Shown: positions 7,219 to 17,415 of the stretch, in pieces | Layout of the letters: the number at the start of each line of letters is the position of its first letter | Position numbering within the stretch: the first letter of the stretch is position 1 | From: Fluviicola sp. | GTDB lineage: Bacteria > Bacteroidota > Bacteroidia > Flavobacteriales_D > Crocinitomicaceae | DNA length: 64,000 nucleotides | Reading direction: 5' to 3' | Assembly: GCF_039596395.1 (NCBI RefSeq) | Contig: NZ_JBCNJT010000002.1 | Location: 124,001-188,000, forward strand | Translations under genes and position numbers: made by a program | The notes under the pieces: generated by a model | Databases searched by the model: none | The model's input: only the letters and a program-made list of their open reading frames with translations | Told to the model about the DNA's origin: nothing

Positions 7219-8622
7219 TTAAATATGCAACGCTCTGTTGTCTGTTGCTGCCAAAGCTGCTTCTTTGATTGCCTCTGAGAAAGTCGGGTGTGCGTGACAA
7301 ATGCGTGAGATATCTTCTGCAGAAGCACGGAATTCCATTGCTGTAACGGCTTCCATGATCATATCTGCAGCACGTGCCGCGATCATGTGAACTCCCAGTA
7401 CCTCATCGGTTTTAGCATCTGCCAAAATCTTGACAAACCCGGTGATATCCATGGACGCACGCGCTCTTCCCAATGCTTTCATCGGGAATGAACCTGCTTT
7501 ATACTCGACTCCTGCAGCTTTCAATTCTTCTTCTGTTTTACCAACGGAAGCGATTTCCGGCCAGGTATAAACTACTCCCGGGATCAGGTTGTAATTGATA
7601 TGCGGTTTTTGTCCGGCCAATTGCTCAGCAACTACCACTCCTTCTTCTTCCGCTTTGTGCGCCAACATGGCCCCACGAACTACATCACCGATTGCGTAGA
7701 TATTCGGAACTGCTGTTTGCAAGTGATCGTTCACATCGATCTGACCGCGATTATTTGCCGCCAAACCAACATTTTCAAGGCCTAAACCTTCCGTATATGC
7801 CTTACGTCCAACTGCTACCAAACAGTAATCAGCTTCCAGGGTTACTTCTTCGTCTTTTTTGTTCAAAGCAGTCAATTTAACTCCGTTTCCGGTGTTTTCA
7901 ACTTTCTGAACTTTATGCTCCAAATGGAACTTGAATCCTTCTTTTTTCAGGATTTTAGTTAATTCTTTTCCCAATGAAAGGTCCATTGTAGGAAGGATAG
8001 CCGGTGCAAATTCCACCACTTCTACTTCCGTTCCCAAACGTGCGTAAACAGATCCCAATTCCAAACCAATTACTCCACCTCCGATCACGATCATGCGTTT
8101 CGGAATTTCAGTCATTTTCAATGCTTCCGTGGAAGTAATGATGCGTTTTTTATCCGGTTCCATTCCCGGGAAGAAATTTGGCTTTGATCCCGTTGCAATA
8201 ATGGTGTTTTTCGCTGTGATGTTGGTGCTGTTTCCCTGACCGTCTTTGATTGCGATCGTAGTTTTATCTACAAATGAACCTACTCCCTGGTACACAGTCA
8301 CTTTGTTTTTGTCCATCAGGAATTTGATCCCGTTACAGGTTTGTGTCACCACATCTTCCTTACGCTTGATCATTTGCGTGATGTCCGCTTCTACATTATC
8401 TACTTTGATTCCGTGAGTTGCAAAGTTGTGCTTCGCGTTGAAAAAATGCTCTGAAGAGTCCAATAACGCTTTCGAAGGAATACATCCTACGTTTAAGCAA
8501 GTTCCTCCCAAAGTCGGGTATTTTTCGATCAGGGCAGTATTCAATCCTAATTGTGCACAGCGAAGAGCGGCCACATATCCACCAGGACCAGAACCGATAA
8601 TCGCAACATCAAACGTACTCAT
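7219..8622 (-). CDS. lpdA: Dihydrolipoyl dehydrogenase (E3)
   Basis: A 467-aa FAD-dependent oxidoreductase that reoxidises dihydrolipoamide in 2-oxoacid dehydrogenase and glycine-cleavage complexes. FAD motif GSGPGG (10-15), redox disulfide C42/C47 in GGTCLNVGCIPS, a second Rossmann motif GGGVIGLELGSVYARLG and the C-terminal HAHPT active-site His are all present. I use the ATG at 8622; the longer frame adds an unlikely 20 residues over AT-rich spacer. Its neighbour lipA makes the lipoyl cofactor used by the same complexes. Confidence 0.95.
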   Translation of the reverse strand: MSTFDVAIIGSGPGGYVAALRCAQLGLNTALIEKYPTLGGTCLNVGCIPSKALLDSSEHFFNAKHNFATHGIKVDNVEADITQMIKRKEDVVTQTCNGIKFLMDKNKVTVYQGVGSFVDKTTIAIKDGQGNSTNITAKNTIIATGSKPNFFPGMEPDKKRIITSTEALKMTEIPKRMIVIGGGVIGLELGSVYARLGTEVEVVEFAPAILPTMDLSLGKELTKILKKEGFKFHLEHKVQKVENTGNGVKLTALNKKDEEVTLEADYCLVAVGRKAYTEGLGLENVGLAANNRGQIDVNDHLQTAVPNIYAIGDVVRGAMLAHKAEEEGVVVAEQLAGQKPHINYNLIPGVVYTWPEIASVGKTEEELKAAGVEYKAGSFPMKALGRARASMDITGFVKILADAKTDEVLGVHMIAARAADMIMEAVTAMEFRASAEDISRICHAHPTFSEAIKEAALAATDNRALHI

Positions 8623-8871
8623 AGTTTCAATTTCTAAAATGTGTGGATAAAGGTAAGTATTAATTGAAAATGCAAAATGCAAAATGCAAAAGAATGTGCT
8701 AAATAGGAATAGCTGTAAGAATGTGAGAATCGGGATCAGAATGAGAAACGGAAAGAGAATGAGAGAGGGATTTCCTCTTAGCAGAGAATAAGGAAACCGA
8801 ATGAGAAATGAAAGCAGATAAAAGAATTAAATCCTCATTCTCTCAGCCGCAGCTGACTCATTGTCATTTTC
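8623..8871. other. Non-coding spacer with simple repeats
   Basis: No gene is seen. It starts with a short AAAATGCA tandem (about 8670-8692), then A/G-rich words based on GAATGAGA. Close to the lipA stop is CTCATTCTCTCAGCC followed by GCAGCTGACTCATTGTC, an imperfect CAGC/GCTG hairpin between two CTCATT words that resembles the hairpin-in-repeat layout seen elsewhere. Confidence 0.45.
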
Positions 8872-9753
8872 TTATAAATCAAAAATATGCTTTTCAGCGT
8901 GGTAGGAAGAACGCACCAGCGGACCGCTTTCCACGAAACGGAAGCCCATTTTCAAACCCAATTCGCGGTACTTATCGAAACGTTCCGGAGTTACGAATTC
9001 AACAATCGGCAAATGTTTTGGGGTTGGCTGCAGGTATTGGCCCAAAGTCAGGATATCCACTCCAACTGCTCTCAAATCTTCCATCGTTTCGATCACTTCT
9101 TCGTCTGTTTCGCCCAAACCAAGCATTACTCCGGATTTTGTACGCATTCCGCCTTTTTTCAAACGGAAAAGCACTTCCAGGCTTCGGTCGTATTTTGCCT
9201 GGATACGCACTTGTTTGGTCAAACGGCGCACTGTTTCAAGGTTGTGTGAAACGATTTCAGGAGCTACATCAATGATCTGCTGTAAATTTTCCCATTTCCC
9301 GGCAAAATCAGGAATTAATGTTTCCATCGTTGTTCCCGGGCTTTGGTGACGAACCGCGCGAACGGTCTGAACCCAGATTCCGGCTCCGCCATCCTTCAGG
9401 TCATCACGGTCTACGGAAGTAATTACAGCGTGTTTGATCTGCATGGTCTTGATGGAGTGAGCCACTTTTCCCGGCTCGAATTCATCAACTGCATCCGGGC
9501 GGCCGGTTTGAACCGCACAGAAACCACACGAACGCGTACAGATATTTCCAAGGATCATGAACGTTGCCGTTCCTTCGCCCCAGCACTCGCCCATATTCGG
9601 ACAAGAACCGCTTTCACAAATGGTATGCAATTTATGCTCATCCACCAGCGCACGTACCTTCTTGTAATTCTCACCGATCGGTAATTTTACGCGCAGCCAG
9701 TTTGGCTTTTTGATACGAACGTTGTTTTCTGCTGTTGTAATTTCCTCTGACAT
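8872..9753 (-). CDS. lipA: Lipoyl synthase
   Basis: A 293-aa radical-SAM enzyme that inserts two sulfurs into octanoyl-protein. Auxiliary-cluster cysteines are C46, C51 and C57 ([12 protein letters not shown]) and radical-SAM cysteines are C72, C76 and C79 (CTRSCGFC). Length is standard. A TACTTTTG box lies about 60 bp upstream. The 118-bp spacer after its stop, running to lpd, shows no terminator I can define. Confidence 0.97.
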   Translation of the reverse strand: MSEEITTAENNVRIKKPNWLRVKLPIGENYKKVRALVDEHKLHTICESGSCPNMGECWGEGTATFMILGNICTRSCGFCAVQTGRPDAVDEFEPGKVAHSIKTMQIKHAVITSVDRDDLKDGGAGIWVQTVRAVRHQSPGTTMETLIPDFAGKWENLQQIIDVAPEIVSHNLETVRRLTKQVRIQAKYDRSLEVLFRLKKGGMRTKSGVMLGLGETDEEVIETMEDLRAVGVDILTLGQYLQPTPKHLPIVEFVTPERFDKYRELGLKMGFRFVESGPLVRSSYHAEKHIFDL

Positions 9754-9812
9754 AGTCGTGCCTTTCGCTTTTCAAAAATTCAGTACCTTTGTTGCTGAGA
9801 AATTTGATTCTA

Positions 9813-9820
9813 CAAAAGTA
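9813..9820 (-). promoter_or_regulatory. -7 promoter element of lipA
   Basis: caaaagta reads TACTTTTG on the minus strand, 60 bp before the lipA start; a CAAA (TTTG on the minus strand) lies 22 bp further upstream. Confidence 0.45.
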
Positions 9821-9837
9821 CAAAGAACAAACAAATG

Positions 9838-9990
9838 AAGTTCAAAAAGTTTAAATCGTTCAAAAAGTTCAAATGCGTTAAGAGTTCAATTTAAATCAGA
9901 ATTGAGAACTCCAGCACCAACAGTTTAACTTTTAACCCAATCCGCCACGGCGAATGGAATTTGAACCCTTTGAACCTTTGGAACCATTAA
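9838..9990. repeat. GTTCAAA/TTTGAAC spacer repeat
   Basis: Several GTTCAAA words are followed by TTTGAACC words, with a short CGCC-AC-GGCG inverted repeat (9943-9952) between them. It fills the divergent lipA/OsmC spacer and belongs to the same family as 4592-4700 and 5911-6005. Confidence 0.6.
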
Positions 9991-10002
9991 ACATATATTA
10001 GT

Positions 10003-10407
10003 ATGCCAACATCAACAGTAAAATATCTCGGAGGACTGCGCACGGAATGTACGCACCTTCAATCGGGAACTGTCATTCACACGGATGCGCCGACGGACAA
10101 TCACGGAAAAGGAGAAAAATTCTCACCGACAGACCTGGTTGCAACGGCTTATGCTTCCTGCATGATCAGCATCATTGGTATTTACTGCAATGAGCACGGG
10201 CACAATTATGAGAACGGATCAGCCACAGTAACGAAAGTAATGGCTGCTTCCCCGAGAAGAATCGGTAAATTGGTGATTGACATCGATTTGAGAAATAACG
10301 GCTGGGACGAAGCAACGATTGAAAAGGTAAAACGCGCCGCTTTGGCTTGCCCGGTTGCAAAATCAGTTAGTGAAGATATCGAACTTGAAATCACATTCAA
10401 TGTATAA
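10003..10407 (+). CDS. OsmC-family peroxiredoxin-like protein
   Basis: A 134-aa OsmC/Ohr-fold protein. The two conserved redox cysteines are at about C53 (ASCMISIIG) and C116 (ALACPVAKS), as in OsmC proteins that reduce organic hydroperoxides in the cytosol. Length is typical for the YhfA/OsmC subgroup. The last codons overlap the rlmB start by 8 bp, so the two are one transcript. Confidence 0.88.
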   Translation: MPTSTVKYLGGLRTECTHLQSGTVIHTDAPTDNHGKGEKFSPTDLVATAYASCMISIIGIYCNEHGHNYENGSATVTKVMAASPRRIGKLVIDIDLRNNGWDEATIEKVKRAALACPVAKSVSEDIELEITFNV

Positions 10408-11224
10408 TAAGAAGAACGACCGGGAAGAAAGCCGCGGAGGATTTAACCGTGACAAACGCAATTTCGAGCGCAAACCGAAAGAAGATCCGTCGGACATCAT
10501 TTACGGGATCCGCGTAGTGATCGAAGCGATCAAAAACGAAGTTGAGATCAACAAAATCCTGATCCAAAAAGGAATTGACAAAGAACTGTTTGAAGAACTG
10601 AGAACGGTACTGACCGGTAAGGATTACCAATTGCAGTTTGTTCCCGTTGAAAAATTGAACAAACTAACGGCAAATAATCACCAGGGAGTGATTGCATTTA
10701 CTTCTCCGGTTGAATACAAGAATATCGAAGATTTATGCGATCAATGGCTTTCCGAAGGGAAAGAACCATGTATCCTGGTACTGGACCGCATTACGGATGT
10801 CCGGAATTTCGGTGGAATTGCACGTACGGCAGCTTGTATGGGCGTAGATGCCATTTTGATTCCTTCCAAAGGAAGCGCGCTCGTTTCTGCGGATGCGATT
10901 AAAACTTCGGCGGGAGCTTTGCATACAATTCCGGTTTGTAAGACCGATCTGTTGAAAAACAGCTTATTCTATTTGCAGCAAAGCGGTTTCCAGATCGTTT
11001 CCTGTACCGAGAAATCGAAGGTTTCCGTTGAGAACTATTCGTTCTTTGGCCCGACAGCGATTATCCTCGGATCCGAAGAGGACGGTATTTCACACGACTT
11101 ATTGAAAATGTCGGATGCGCGTTTATCTATCCCGATGGCGGGAGATATTGCTTCCCTGAACGTAGGAGTAGCAACCGGAATGATCTTATACGAACGTTTG
11201 AAACAAGTAAAGGCTGCTAAATAA
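10400..11224 (+). CDS. rlmB: 23S rRNA 2'-O-methyltransferase RlmB (SpoU/TrmH family)
   Basis: A 274-aa SPOUT methyltransferase. After a basic N-terminal tail (1-32) comes the substrate-binding domain, then the trefoil-knot motifs NFGGIARTA (about 136-144), LGSEEDGIS (about 219-227) and IPMAGDIASLNVGVA (about 239-253). RlmB methylates G2251 of 23S rRNA; a tRNA target (TrmH) cannot be strictly excluded. The open frame extends 15 codons further upstream, but ATG 10400 inside the osmC stop region fits family length. It ends inside a strong terminator hairpin. Confidence 0.88.
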   Translation: MYNKKNDREESRGGFNRDKRNFERKPKEDPSDIIYGIRVVIEAIKNEVEINKILIQKGIDKELFEELRTVLTGKDYQLQFVPVEKLNKLTANNHQGVIAFTSPVEYKNIEDLCDQWLSEGKEPCILVLDRITDVRNFGGIARTAACMGVDAILIPSKGSALVSADAIKTSAGALHTIPVCKTDLLKNSLFYLQQSGFQIVSCTEKSKVSVENYSFFGPTAIILGSEEDGISHDLLKMSDARLSIPMAGDIASLNVGVATGMILYERLKQVKAAK

Positions 11225-11241
11225 GCAGCCTTTCTTTCTTT
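11209..11241 (+). terminator. Intrinsic terminator of rlmB
   Basis: AAAGGCTGCT (11209-11218) pairs with AGCAGCCTTT (11224-11233), followed by TCTTTCTTT. The rlmB stop codon is in the loop/right arm, and the convergent T9SS gene ends in the T tract. Confidence 0.85.
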
Positions 11242-12904
11242 AATATTTACTGATCTTTTTCGTAAGGGCGTTCTGATCGTTACTTATCTTCATCACATAT
11301 AAACCGGAAGGCAGGTTACTCATATCAATCTCTGAACTTCCATAAGCTTCCCCTTCTATCAGTTTTTGCCCCATTTCGTTGTGTATTTCCCATTTAAAGA
11401 GGTCCGTACCCTTTGTTTTAAGAGTTAAAACCGTTGAAACGGGATTGGGAAAGACCGCTAAGTTCTCATGTGATAACTCATCCAGACCTACCCCGTTCGG
11501 CCCAAAAGGATCATCCGTAGAATTTCCACCGCCATGCAGTGTTGAATCCGTTGCAAGCACCCCTGTTTCCAGGTCGAATTCCAGTAAGAAAAGAATTCTT
11601 GTCATTGGAATAGTATCTCCATTATTCGCATCGTAGCGAAATTTTTCCCAGGCATCTCCTGCAAAATAGACACTGCAGTCATTCATAATGCGAATTCCGA
11701 CATCCGTCATCCCCGACAAAGAATCACCTTCTCCGAAGGTATGTGCCCAAACAGGAGTACATATAGAGTCGTATCGTGCAATAAAATAAGGATGATAACC
11801 GCTAGCATAATTGGCAGAATCTACCAGCCCGTTAAAATTCACATTTCTTTGGCTTCTTCCGGAAACAATAAATCCTCCATCCGGCAAACAATCAATTCCA
11901 CATATATCAGAAGACATGTCGTTTGGAAGTAAAGAACTAACAATCCGTTCCATTCGGATCAGGTCTCCACTGGGATTATACTCCACATATCCGGAACTTT
12001 TTCTATAGTAACTATAAATAGAATCGGTCCCTACTGACAGATACTCGTCCATATCACAATAAAGTGCTACGTTACCATTGAATGTTTTGCCGGTTGCCAT
12101 TGGCTCTCCATGGAACATCTGTTTAATCCATGCACGGTTTCCCTGTGAATCGTAATAACAAATCATTGAATTCAATTCATGATACCCTCCTTCGTTTGTG
12201 CCCTCGTAGTAAACCCCGAACTCATCCAAAAAAAATTCATCGAAATTAACCACTTCGTATACTCCAAACTCATCGCTTGTTTCCAAACGGTACACCGCTT
12301 CAAAAACAGATCCGTCGTATCGTTGTTTTTTATTCCACTGGGGAACGCCATTTGATGCATTTAATTTAAACAAACACACATAATAACCGGAAGCCGGAGC
12401 GGAATAGGTTTGTCCCTGGAAGATAAAGGTTGGACCGGCTGAAAATCCAACATACAGCCCGTTATTGGAATCAATTGTAATAGCCTTCGGATAAGCATTC
12501 TGGCTCAATTTCACCCATTGCACCTGGAAATCCGTATTTAACTTGGCAACAAATCCACCCGGACCTGCATACGAATATCCGGGACCAAAATAAATGTTGG
12601 CCTGAAAAGTTCCGCAGATATAGATATTGTCTTCCGAATCAATCGTGATGTCGCGCACTTGTGCCCAGGAATTAATATCTCCCATATCCAATTCCTGGAG
12701 GATGTTCCGTGCATCATCGGTCTTCACCAATGTGGTACTGTTCTGAATACGCACCGCAGCAATGACATGATTGCTGTTGTCCGTTTCAAATTCATCAATA
12801 ATCCCATGATAGTTCAAATGGAAATAGCCTGTTTCACCGCACTGACCGAAAGCATTGGATACTATAAGAAGGAGCAGAAATGTTACTAGTTTATCTATTC
12901 GCAT
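11240..12904 (-). CDS. T9SS cargo protein with beta-propeller-like repeats and type A sorting domain
   Basis: A 554-aa secreted protein. Residues 1-20 are a signal peptide ending NAFGQ. The body has recurrent stretches of the SBBP/propeller kind (DSEDNIYICGTFQANIYF, DSNNGLYVGFS, LPDGGFIVSGRSQRNVNFNG, NDCSVYFAGD). The last 80 or so residues (AVFPNPVSTVLTLKT ... GLYVMKISN) are a Por-secretion type A domain, which directs export by T9SS and usually attachment to the surface. Its ATG overlaps the 3' end of the upstream giant T9SS gene by 14 bp, so the two are probably co-expressed. Confidence 0.85.
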   Translation of the reverse strand: MRIDKLVTFLLLLIVSNAFGQCGETGYFHLNYHGIIDEFETDNSNHVIAAVRIQNSTTLVKTDDARNILQELDMGDINSWAQVRDITIDSEDNIYICGTFQANIYFGPGYSYAGPGGFVAKLNTDFQVQWVKLSQNAYPKAITIDSNNGLYVGFSAGPTFIFQGQTYSAPASGYYVCLFKLNASNGVPQWNKKQRYDGSVFEAVYRLETSDEFGVYEVVNFDEFFLDEFGVYYEGTNEGGYHELNSMICYYDSQGNRAWIKQMFHGEPMATGKTFNGNVALYCDMDEYLSVGTDSIYSYYRKSSGYVEYNPSGDLIRMERIVSSLLPNDMSSDICGIDCLPDGGFIVSGRSQRNVNFNGLVDSANYASGYHPYFIARYDSICTPVWAHTFGEGDSLSGMTDVGIRIMNDCSVYFAGDAWEKFRYDANNGDTIPMTRILFLLEFDLETGVLATDSTLHGGGNSTDDPFGPNGVGLDELSHENLAVFPNPVSTVLTLKTKGTDLFKWEIHNEMGQKLIEGEAYGSSEIDMSNLPSGLYVMKISNDQNALTKKISKY

Positions 12905-15900
12905 GGTTGAAGAATTTGATGGATTGTACGTGATCTCCCTTTGTAACGGTTATATAATAGATTCCACTGCTTAGAGAGGATGTATCGATTTTCATCGGGG
13001 AATTTTTGGAAATCGTTTCTGACCGGCGGTATACGATTTGTCCGATTGAGTTTGCAAGGAAAACATCCGTTATTCCCTCGTCTTCCCCTAAATAGTTCAA
13101 TTGAACGTAACCATCCCCGGAGACTAAAAGAAAACGGAGGTCTTCTCCCAATTGTTCCAACCCCAAATCAGTGGAATCCAGGTTAACCCGCACCCAGACA
13201 AAATTATTCGATTCATTGGATTCCGGAACATCACCGGATGCATCGGAAGAAATCAGCAGGTAGTAAGGTGATTGCGCAACAGGATGCGGAAAGTAAACAT
13301 TCCCTGCATTGGTAATGTAGCTCAATCCGGTCAATTCCGGTTCCAGGATAGTATACAACAATGCATCGGAAGCATCTAAAATAGTATCCGGTGACCAGTG
13401 CACCAATATTGTGGAAGAGTCTGCTGTCAGAGAACCGTTGTTCCTGTACTCGAATTCGAAATAAAACGAATTGTAAACCACACTTGTATATACCGGTGAA
13501 ATCAAAGGAACGGAAACCAAATCCACAAACAATGTATCCAAAATCCCGATCTTGATCCATCCCAGGTTGTTGTCTTCGTTTACTTCATTCACTACACTGT
13601 CTGCATCAGTCACATACAAAACATAATATTCATTTAATGTCAACGGAGCCGGATAATAAATATTCTGAGTAAACGTATTCACCGAGTTTGGAAAAAAGAT
13701 CGCTTCGTCTACCTGGTATAGTAATTCATCATTGGCATCCAGGATCGTATCCGTGGACCAATAGAAATTGGTTTTGGAAGCCATTACACTTGAATCACCG
13801 ATATTTGAAATTTCGTAATCGATTTGGAATCCGGGTTGCGTGATTGTATTGATCTCAATCAGCGGATGATCATTCGACGCGACCAAATCCACAAACTTCC
13901 CGTCTATTTTGAAATTATCCAGTCTAAAACCATGCATTGCTGTTGAACTGGACATGGATTTTGAGCGCCAATTGAATCGAAAACGGACGTTCGGCTGACC
14001 TCCAAGGAAAGACAAATTGTATTTTGCATGCACCCAATCTTCCCTGTTTGCCCATCCATATTCATTGTTCAATGCTGTTATTTGATTGTATTGGTACCAG
14101 TTTTCAGCATAAGGATCCTGATCATAACCCAAAACAATCCATGTTAATCCACCATCAATCGAATAAGACAAATTGCCACCCTGAGTCACTCCAAAATTTG
14201 CGGTCGTAGAAACTGCGATGTAATCAAATTCCATCTGAATGGTTGAAAGGTTCGAAAAATCATAAGCCGGTGGTTCTAAATGATGGATAGGATAGTTCAA
14301 AGGATAGGTAGATCCTCCCTGATCCTGAATATCCAGGAACCAAACACCGTCTTCCGGAAAATTAACAGGATCCCTCATCACCAACTCATGTCTGAAACGA
14401 TGCCCGTTATAAGTTCCCGTTGAATCATGCCACCAGGTCCAACCATCAATTTCACTTTCATCAAAATCAAAAAGTACCGGATAAGTATAATTGGAAGAAG
14501 AATCCATTGCCAAATCCAAATACCCGGTATTGTTCAGTTCATTGGATTCCGGATTCACATTCTGCGGATCCAGTTCATAAACCAAATACCGGTATTGGCC
14601 ATAATTGGGCGGTGCAGGCACTTTTACATTCACCAATTGGTTCTGATAAGGCAAAATTTGTCTTAAACTTTGTGTTTGAACTAAATAATCTCCCGCATCC
14701 AGGACACTATCCACACTTAAATACAATTTGATACTGGTGCTGTCGCTTATGAAGTTGTTGTTATTTTTTACGTTAAAGTATGTTTTCAGTTCATAGTCTC
14801 CGGACGCTACCATTAATTTTTTGGTGCTTTGGATAGTCAGGTCAACAGCCTTTTCTTTGATCTCAAAATTATCCATCAGCATTCCCTCAACCGGAGCATT
14901 CTGGTTTCCGTAGACAAACATGAACTGGACTTGCTGTTCATCCTGCAAGAAAGATAAATCAATCACATAATGCGTATTTTCATCGTAATCCCTTCCCTGG
15001 TAAGACCAATTCGTACTGAAATAAGGCATATAACGTCCGTAAAGCACTTCCGAATTAGGAGTAGGAATTACCCGGTTATCGATCCCCGATTGACTGTTGA
15101 ACTGAATACCCGAATACCATCTTTTATACGATTCGTTTTGAGGCTTAAGCACCTTCCAGGAATTCCCGCCATCTACAGAGTACATAATATTCCCCATGTT
15201 GTAAGGCCATGCATTATACCCGTTATTCCCGAAGAAATCAGCAAACAGATCAAACTCCATTACCGGGTTTTGTAAGGTTGATAGATCAAAGACCGGAGTA
15301 TACAAATGTGATCGGGAATGCGGAGATATTGCCCCGTTGGCGTTTGTGATCCAGGCCTTTTGACCGGAAAAAGCAGCATTCAAAACAGTACCTGAAGGAA
15401 TATTCCATGCCCAATCATCAGTACCAAGAGAAGCCCCATGCCTCCAACCGTTAATTTCCGTTTCAAAATCATTGGAATACGGAAGAGCAGCCGCTTGAAC
15501 AATATACGTCTTAAAATATCCGACATTATCGTATTCCCGCATTTCACTCACTAACGCATCTGCGTCCAATTGATAAATGATGTAATACTGTCCGGGAACC
15601 GTAGTCGGTTTCACAAACTGGAATTCACGCATGATAAAAGTCGTATCACCAATCGCGGGTTCCTGCTGGGTTCCCAGCAGAATATCCGAACCGTCCGGCA
15701 AACTGTCATTCGACCAGTAGAATTTGGTAGTTGTGGCAGGCAATAGCTCCAATCCGGAATTAAATAACATGTACGTTAACGTATCACTCACGGAAGCACT
15801 GGAAATAAACCGGTTATCGGTTTCACCTCCCATTCCTGCGTCCGGCTTTGCACTTCCAATATATACATCATCAATCAAAACCTGGTCCAGCGTAGTCGGA

Positions 15901-17288
15901 ATAATGTTACCGGCAGCTGCAAATCCGAATTTGGCAGAAACCTCACCATCGTATTGCGGAACAGATTTACAATGACAATCCCATCCATAATAGCGTGTTT
16001 TCGGAACGCTTTGCGAATAGAACAAATACGGAGTCGTAACCGTAGGCTGGTTATAAGTAGGCAACAGTACACTAAAACTCGGGTTTTGATACGGTTGAGA
16101 TGCTCTGTACCAAAAACAAACTGAGGTATTCACGGAATTCGTGAGGTTCAAATAAGGGCTTTCCAATCTATTATTACTTCCGGAAACCCCTGAAATCCAG
16201 GCAAAAGATCCGGATCTCGGGCGTTCCAGGTGCCAATTATTGCCAGAGCCTTTGGTCCAGCTTGATCCGGAAGCACCTACTAATGAATTCCAGATAAGGG
16301 CAGTTGTATCAAAATCCGTTGCATAATCGGATGAATAAACGCTATCGAGAATCAGGACAGTAAAATTCTGGTTGTCTGTTTCATTGTTTTCGACGAGCAC
16401 ATTCCCTGTATCGTATTGGTAAAAAATATAATAATTACCGGATGAAAGCCCTGTTGGCAAAGGAAATGTATTGCTCCAGTTCGGAATGGTTGACGACACA
16501 TTGTGTGTTACATTCCCCAATAACAGATCTGATCCGTCGAGGACATTGTCCGTGGAGAAATAAAATTTATCCGTGAATGAATAAATTCCGCTCCATTCCA
16601 GATTCAGGGTATAATTCGTCTTTACTGTAAAGTTTGTAAAATACTGATTCACTCCCCGAATAGTATCTCCCTGTGTTGCGACTAAATTATTATACCGTTC
16701 ATTGATTTCGAAATCATCCAATAACCAACCGTAACCGTTCGATGTGCTTGATAAAAATTTGAACCTGAATTGAACACTATCCTGTCCCTGAAGAAAGAAC
16801 AAATCAATTTTAGACTTTATCCACGCGAAGTAGTAGGGAGAGAATCCCGATGTATTTTGCCACAAATCCTTTTGCGCAGAGGCATTATCCAGCAATTGCC
16901 AGATTCCCGCCTGGCCGACTTTGTACTCCATCTTAAATGAAAAAGGCGTACCGCTTGCATTCATTTTATGACGGAAAGAAAGAATATAATGTACCGATGT
17001 ATTGGTAAGGTTAAAGTACGGGGTCATCAATACTCTCTCGGAATTCGCTGCATACGGTCCGGACAAGTTGGTAGCCCAGGCATTGGAAGGAGAAAACGAA
17101 GCATTGAAATATTGCCCTCCGGAAGGCACTCCAATTTCCCAGTCATCAGTTCCACTGATTGCTGCATGTGACCAACCCACAGCATCCGCAGGCAACTGAT
17201 CAAAATCATTTTGATAGGGAACAGATAATTGAGCGAGAAGTCCGGTAGAGACCAAACATAACAGGTGGATTAGAAGGAGTTTTTTCAT
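12891..17288 (-). CDS. Giant T9SS cargo protein with alternating jelly-roll and CARDB-like modules
   Basis: A 1,465-aa surface or secreted protein, start ATG 17288, signal peptide 1-20 (ending GLLAQ). I see four long beta-rich modules opening with a PYQNDFD/PYSNDFE-like strand and containing a DDFEI or DNFKI strand, similar to MAM/immune-inhibitor-A jelly rolls. They alternate with five CARDB-like modules. Each CARDB-like module has an FYWS/YLS-D-LDxxDxLL stretch and ends with an ExNExNN-like stretch. The C-terminal 80 residues (LEDL...SGIYYITVTKGDHV) are a type A sorting domain. Such architecture suggests adhesion or carbohydrate/protein binding; no catalytic motif is seen. A TATATTTG box lies 22 bp upstream. 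Confidence 0.85.
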   Translation of the reverse strand: MKKLLLIHLLCLVSTGLLAQLSVPYQNDFDQLPADAVGWSHAAISGTDDWEIGVPSGGQYFNASFSPSNAWATNLSGPYAANSERVLMTPYFNLTNTSVHYILSFRHKMNASGTPFSFKMEYKVGQAGIWQLLDNASAQKDLWQNTSGFSPYYFAWIKSKIDLFFLQGQDSVQFRFKFLSSTSNGYGWLLDDFEINERYNNLVATQGDTIRGVNQYFTNFTVKTNYTLNLEWSGIYSFTDKFYFSTDNVLDGSDLLLGNVTHNVSSTIPNWSNTFPLPTGLSSGNYYIFYQYDTGNVLVENNETDNQNFTVLILDSVYSSDYATDFDTTALIWNSLVGASGSSWTKGSGNNWHLERPRSGSFAWISGVSGSNNRLESPYLNLTNSVNTSVCFWYRASQPYQNPSFSVLLPTYNQPTVTTPYLFYSQSVPKTRYYGWDCHCKSVPQYDGEVSAKFGFAAAGNIIPTTLDQVLIDDVYIGSAKPDAGMGGETDNRFISSASVSDTLTYMLFNSGLELLPATTTKFYWSNDSLPDGSDILLGTQQEPAIGDTTFIMREFQFVKPTTVPGQYYIIYQLDADALVSEMREYDNVGYFKTYIVQAAALPYSNDFETEINGWRHGASLGTDDWAWNIPSGTVLNAAFSGQKAWITNANGAISPHSRSHLYTPVFDLSTLQNPVMEFDLFADFFGNNGYNAWPYNMGNIMYSVDGGNSWKVLKPQNESYKRWYSGIQFNSQSGIDNRVIPTPNSEVLYGRYMPYFSTNWSYQGRDYDENTHYVIDLSFLQDEQQVQFMFVYGNQNAPVEGMLMDNFEIKEKAVDLTIQSTKKLMVASGDYELKTYFNVKNNNNFISDSTSIKLYLSVDSVLDAGDYLVQTQSLRQILPYQNQLVNVKVPAPPNYGQYRYLVYELDPQNVNPESNELNNTGYLDLAMDSSSNYTYPVLFDFDESEIDGWTWWHDSTGTYNGHRFRHELVMRDPVNFPEDGVWFLDIQDQGGSTYPLNYPIHHLEPPAYDFSNLSTIQMEFDYIAVSTTANFGVTQGGNLSYSIDGGLTWIVLGYDQDPYAENWYQYNQITALNNEYGWANREDWVHAKYNLSFLGGQPNVRFRFNWRSKSMSSSTAMHGFRLDNFKIDGKFVDLVASNDHPLIEINTITQPGFQIDYEISNIGDSSVMASKTNFYWSTDTILDANDELLYQVDEAIFFPNSVNTFTQNIYYPAPLTLNEYYVLYVTDADSVVNEVNEDNNLGWIKIGILDTLFVDLVSVPLISPVYTSVVYNSFYFEFEYRNNGSLTADSSTILVHWSPDTILDASDALLYTILEPELTGLSYITNAGNVYFPHPVAQSPYYLLISSDASGDVPESNESNNFVWVRVNLDSTDLGLEQLGEDLRFLLVSGDGYVQLNYLGEDEGITDVFLANSIGQIVYRRSETISKNSPMKIDTSSLSSGIYYITVTKGDHVQSIKFFNHANR

Positions 17289-17309
17289 TGCAAAAACATA
17301 ATACGGGTA

Positions 17310-17317
17310 CAAATATA
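17310..17317 (-). promoter_or_regulatory. -7 promoter element of the giant T9SS gene
   Basis: caaatata reads TATATTTG on the minus strand, 22 bp before ATG 17288; a CAAA lies 24 bp further upstream as a possible -33 element. Confidence 0.5.
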
Positions 17318-17415
17318 AGAAATCGGATCCTTGAAAGCCTTCAAAATGTGTGACCGGGAAATCAGTCTTTTAAATTATCCCTAATTTAGCAGGACTTTTA
17401 TTTAAACCGCCAATT

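Noticed and set aside
8623-8682. 20-residue N-terminal extension of Lpd
   Set aside because: It covers simple AATGCAAA repeats and would place the FAD motif too far from the N-terminus for the family.
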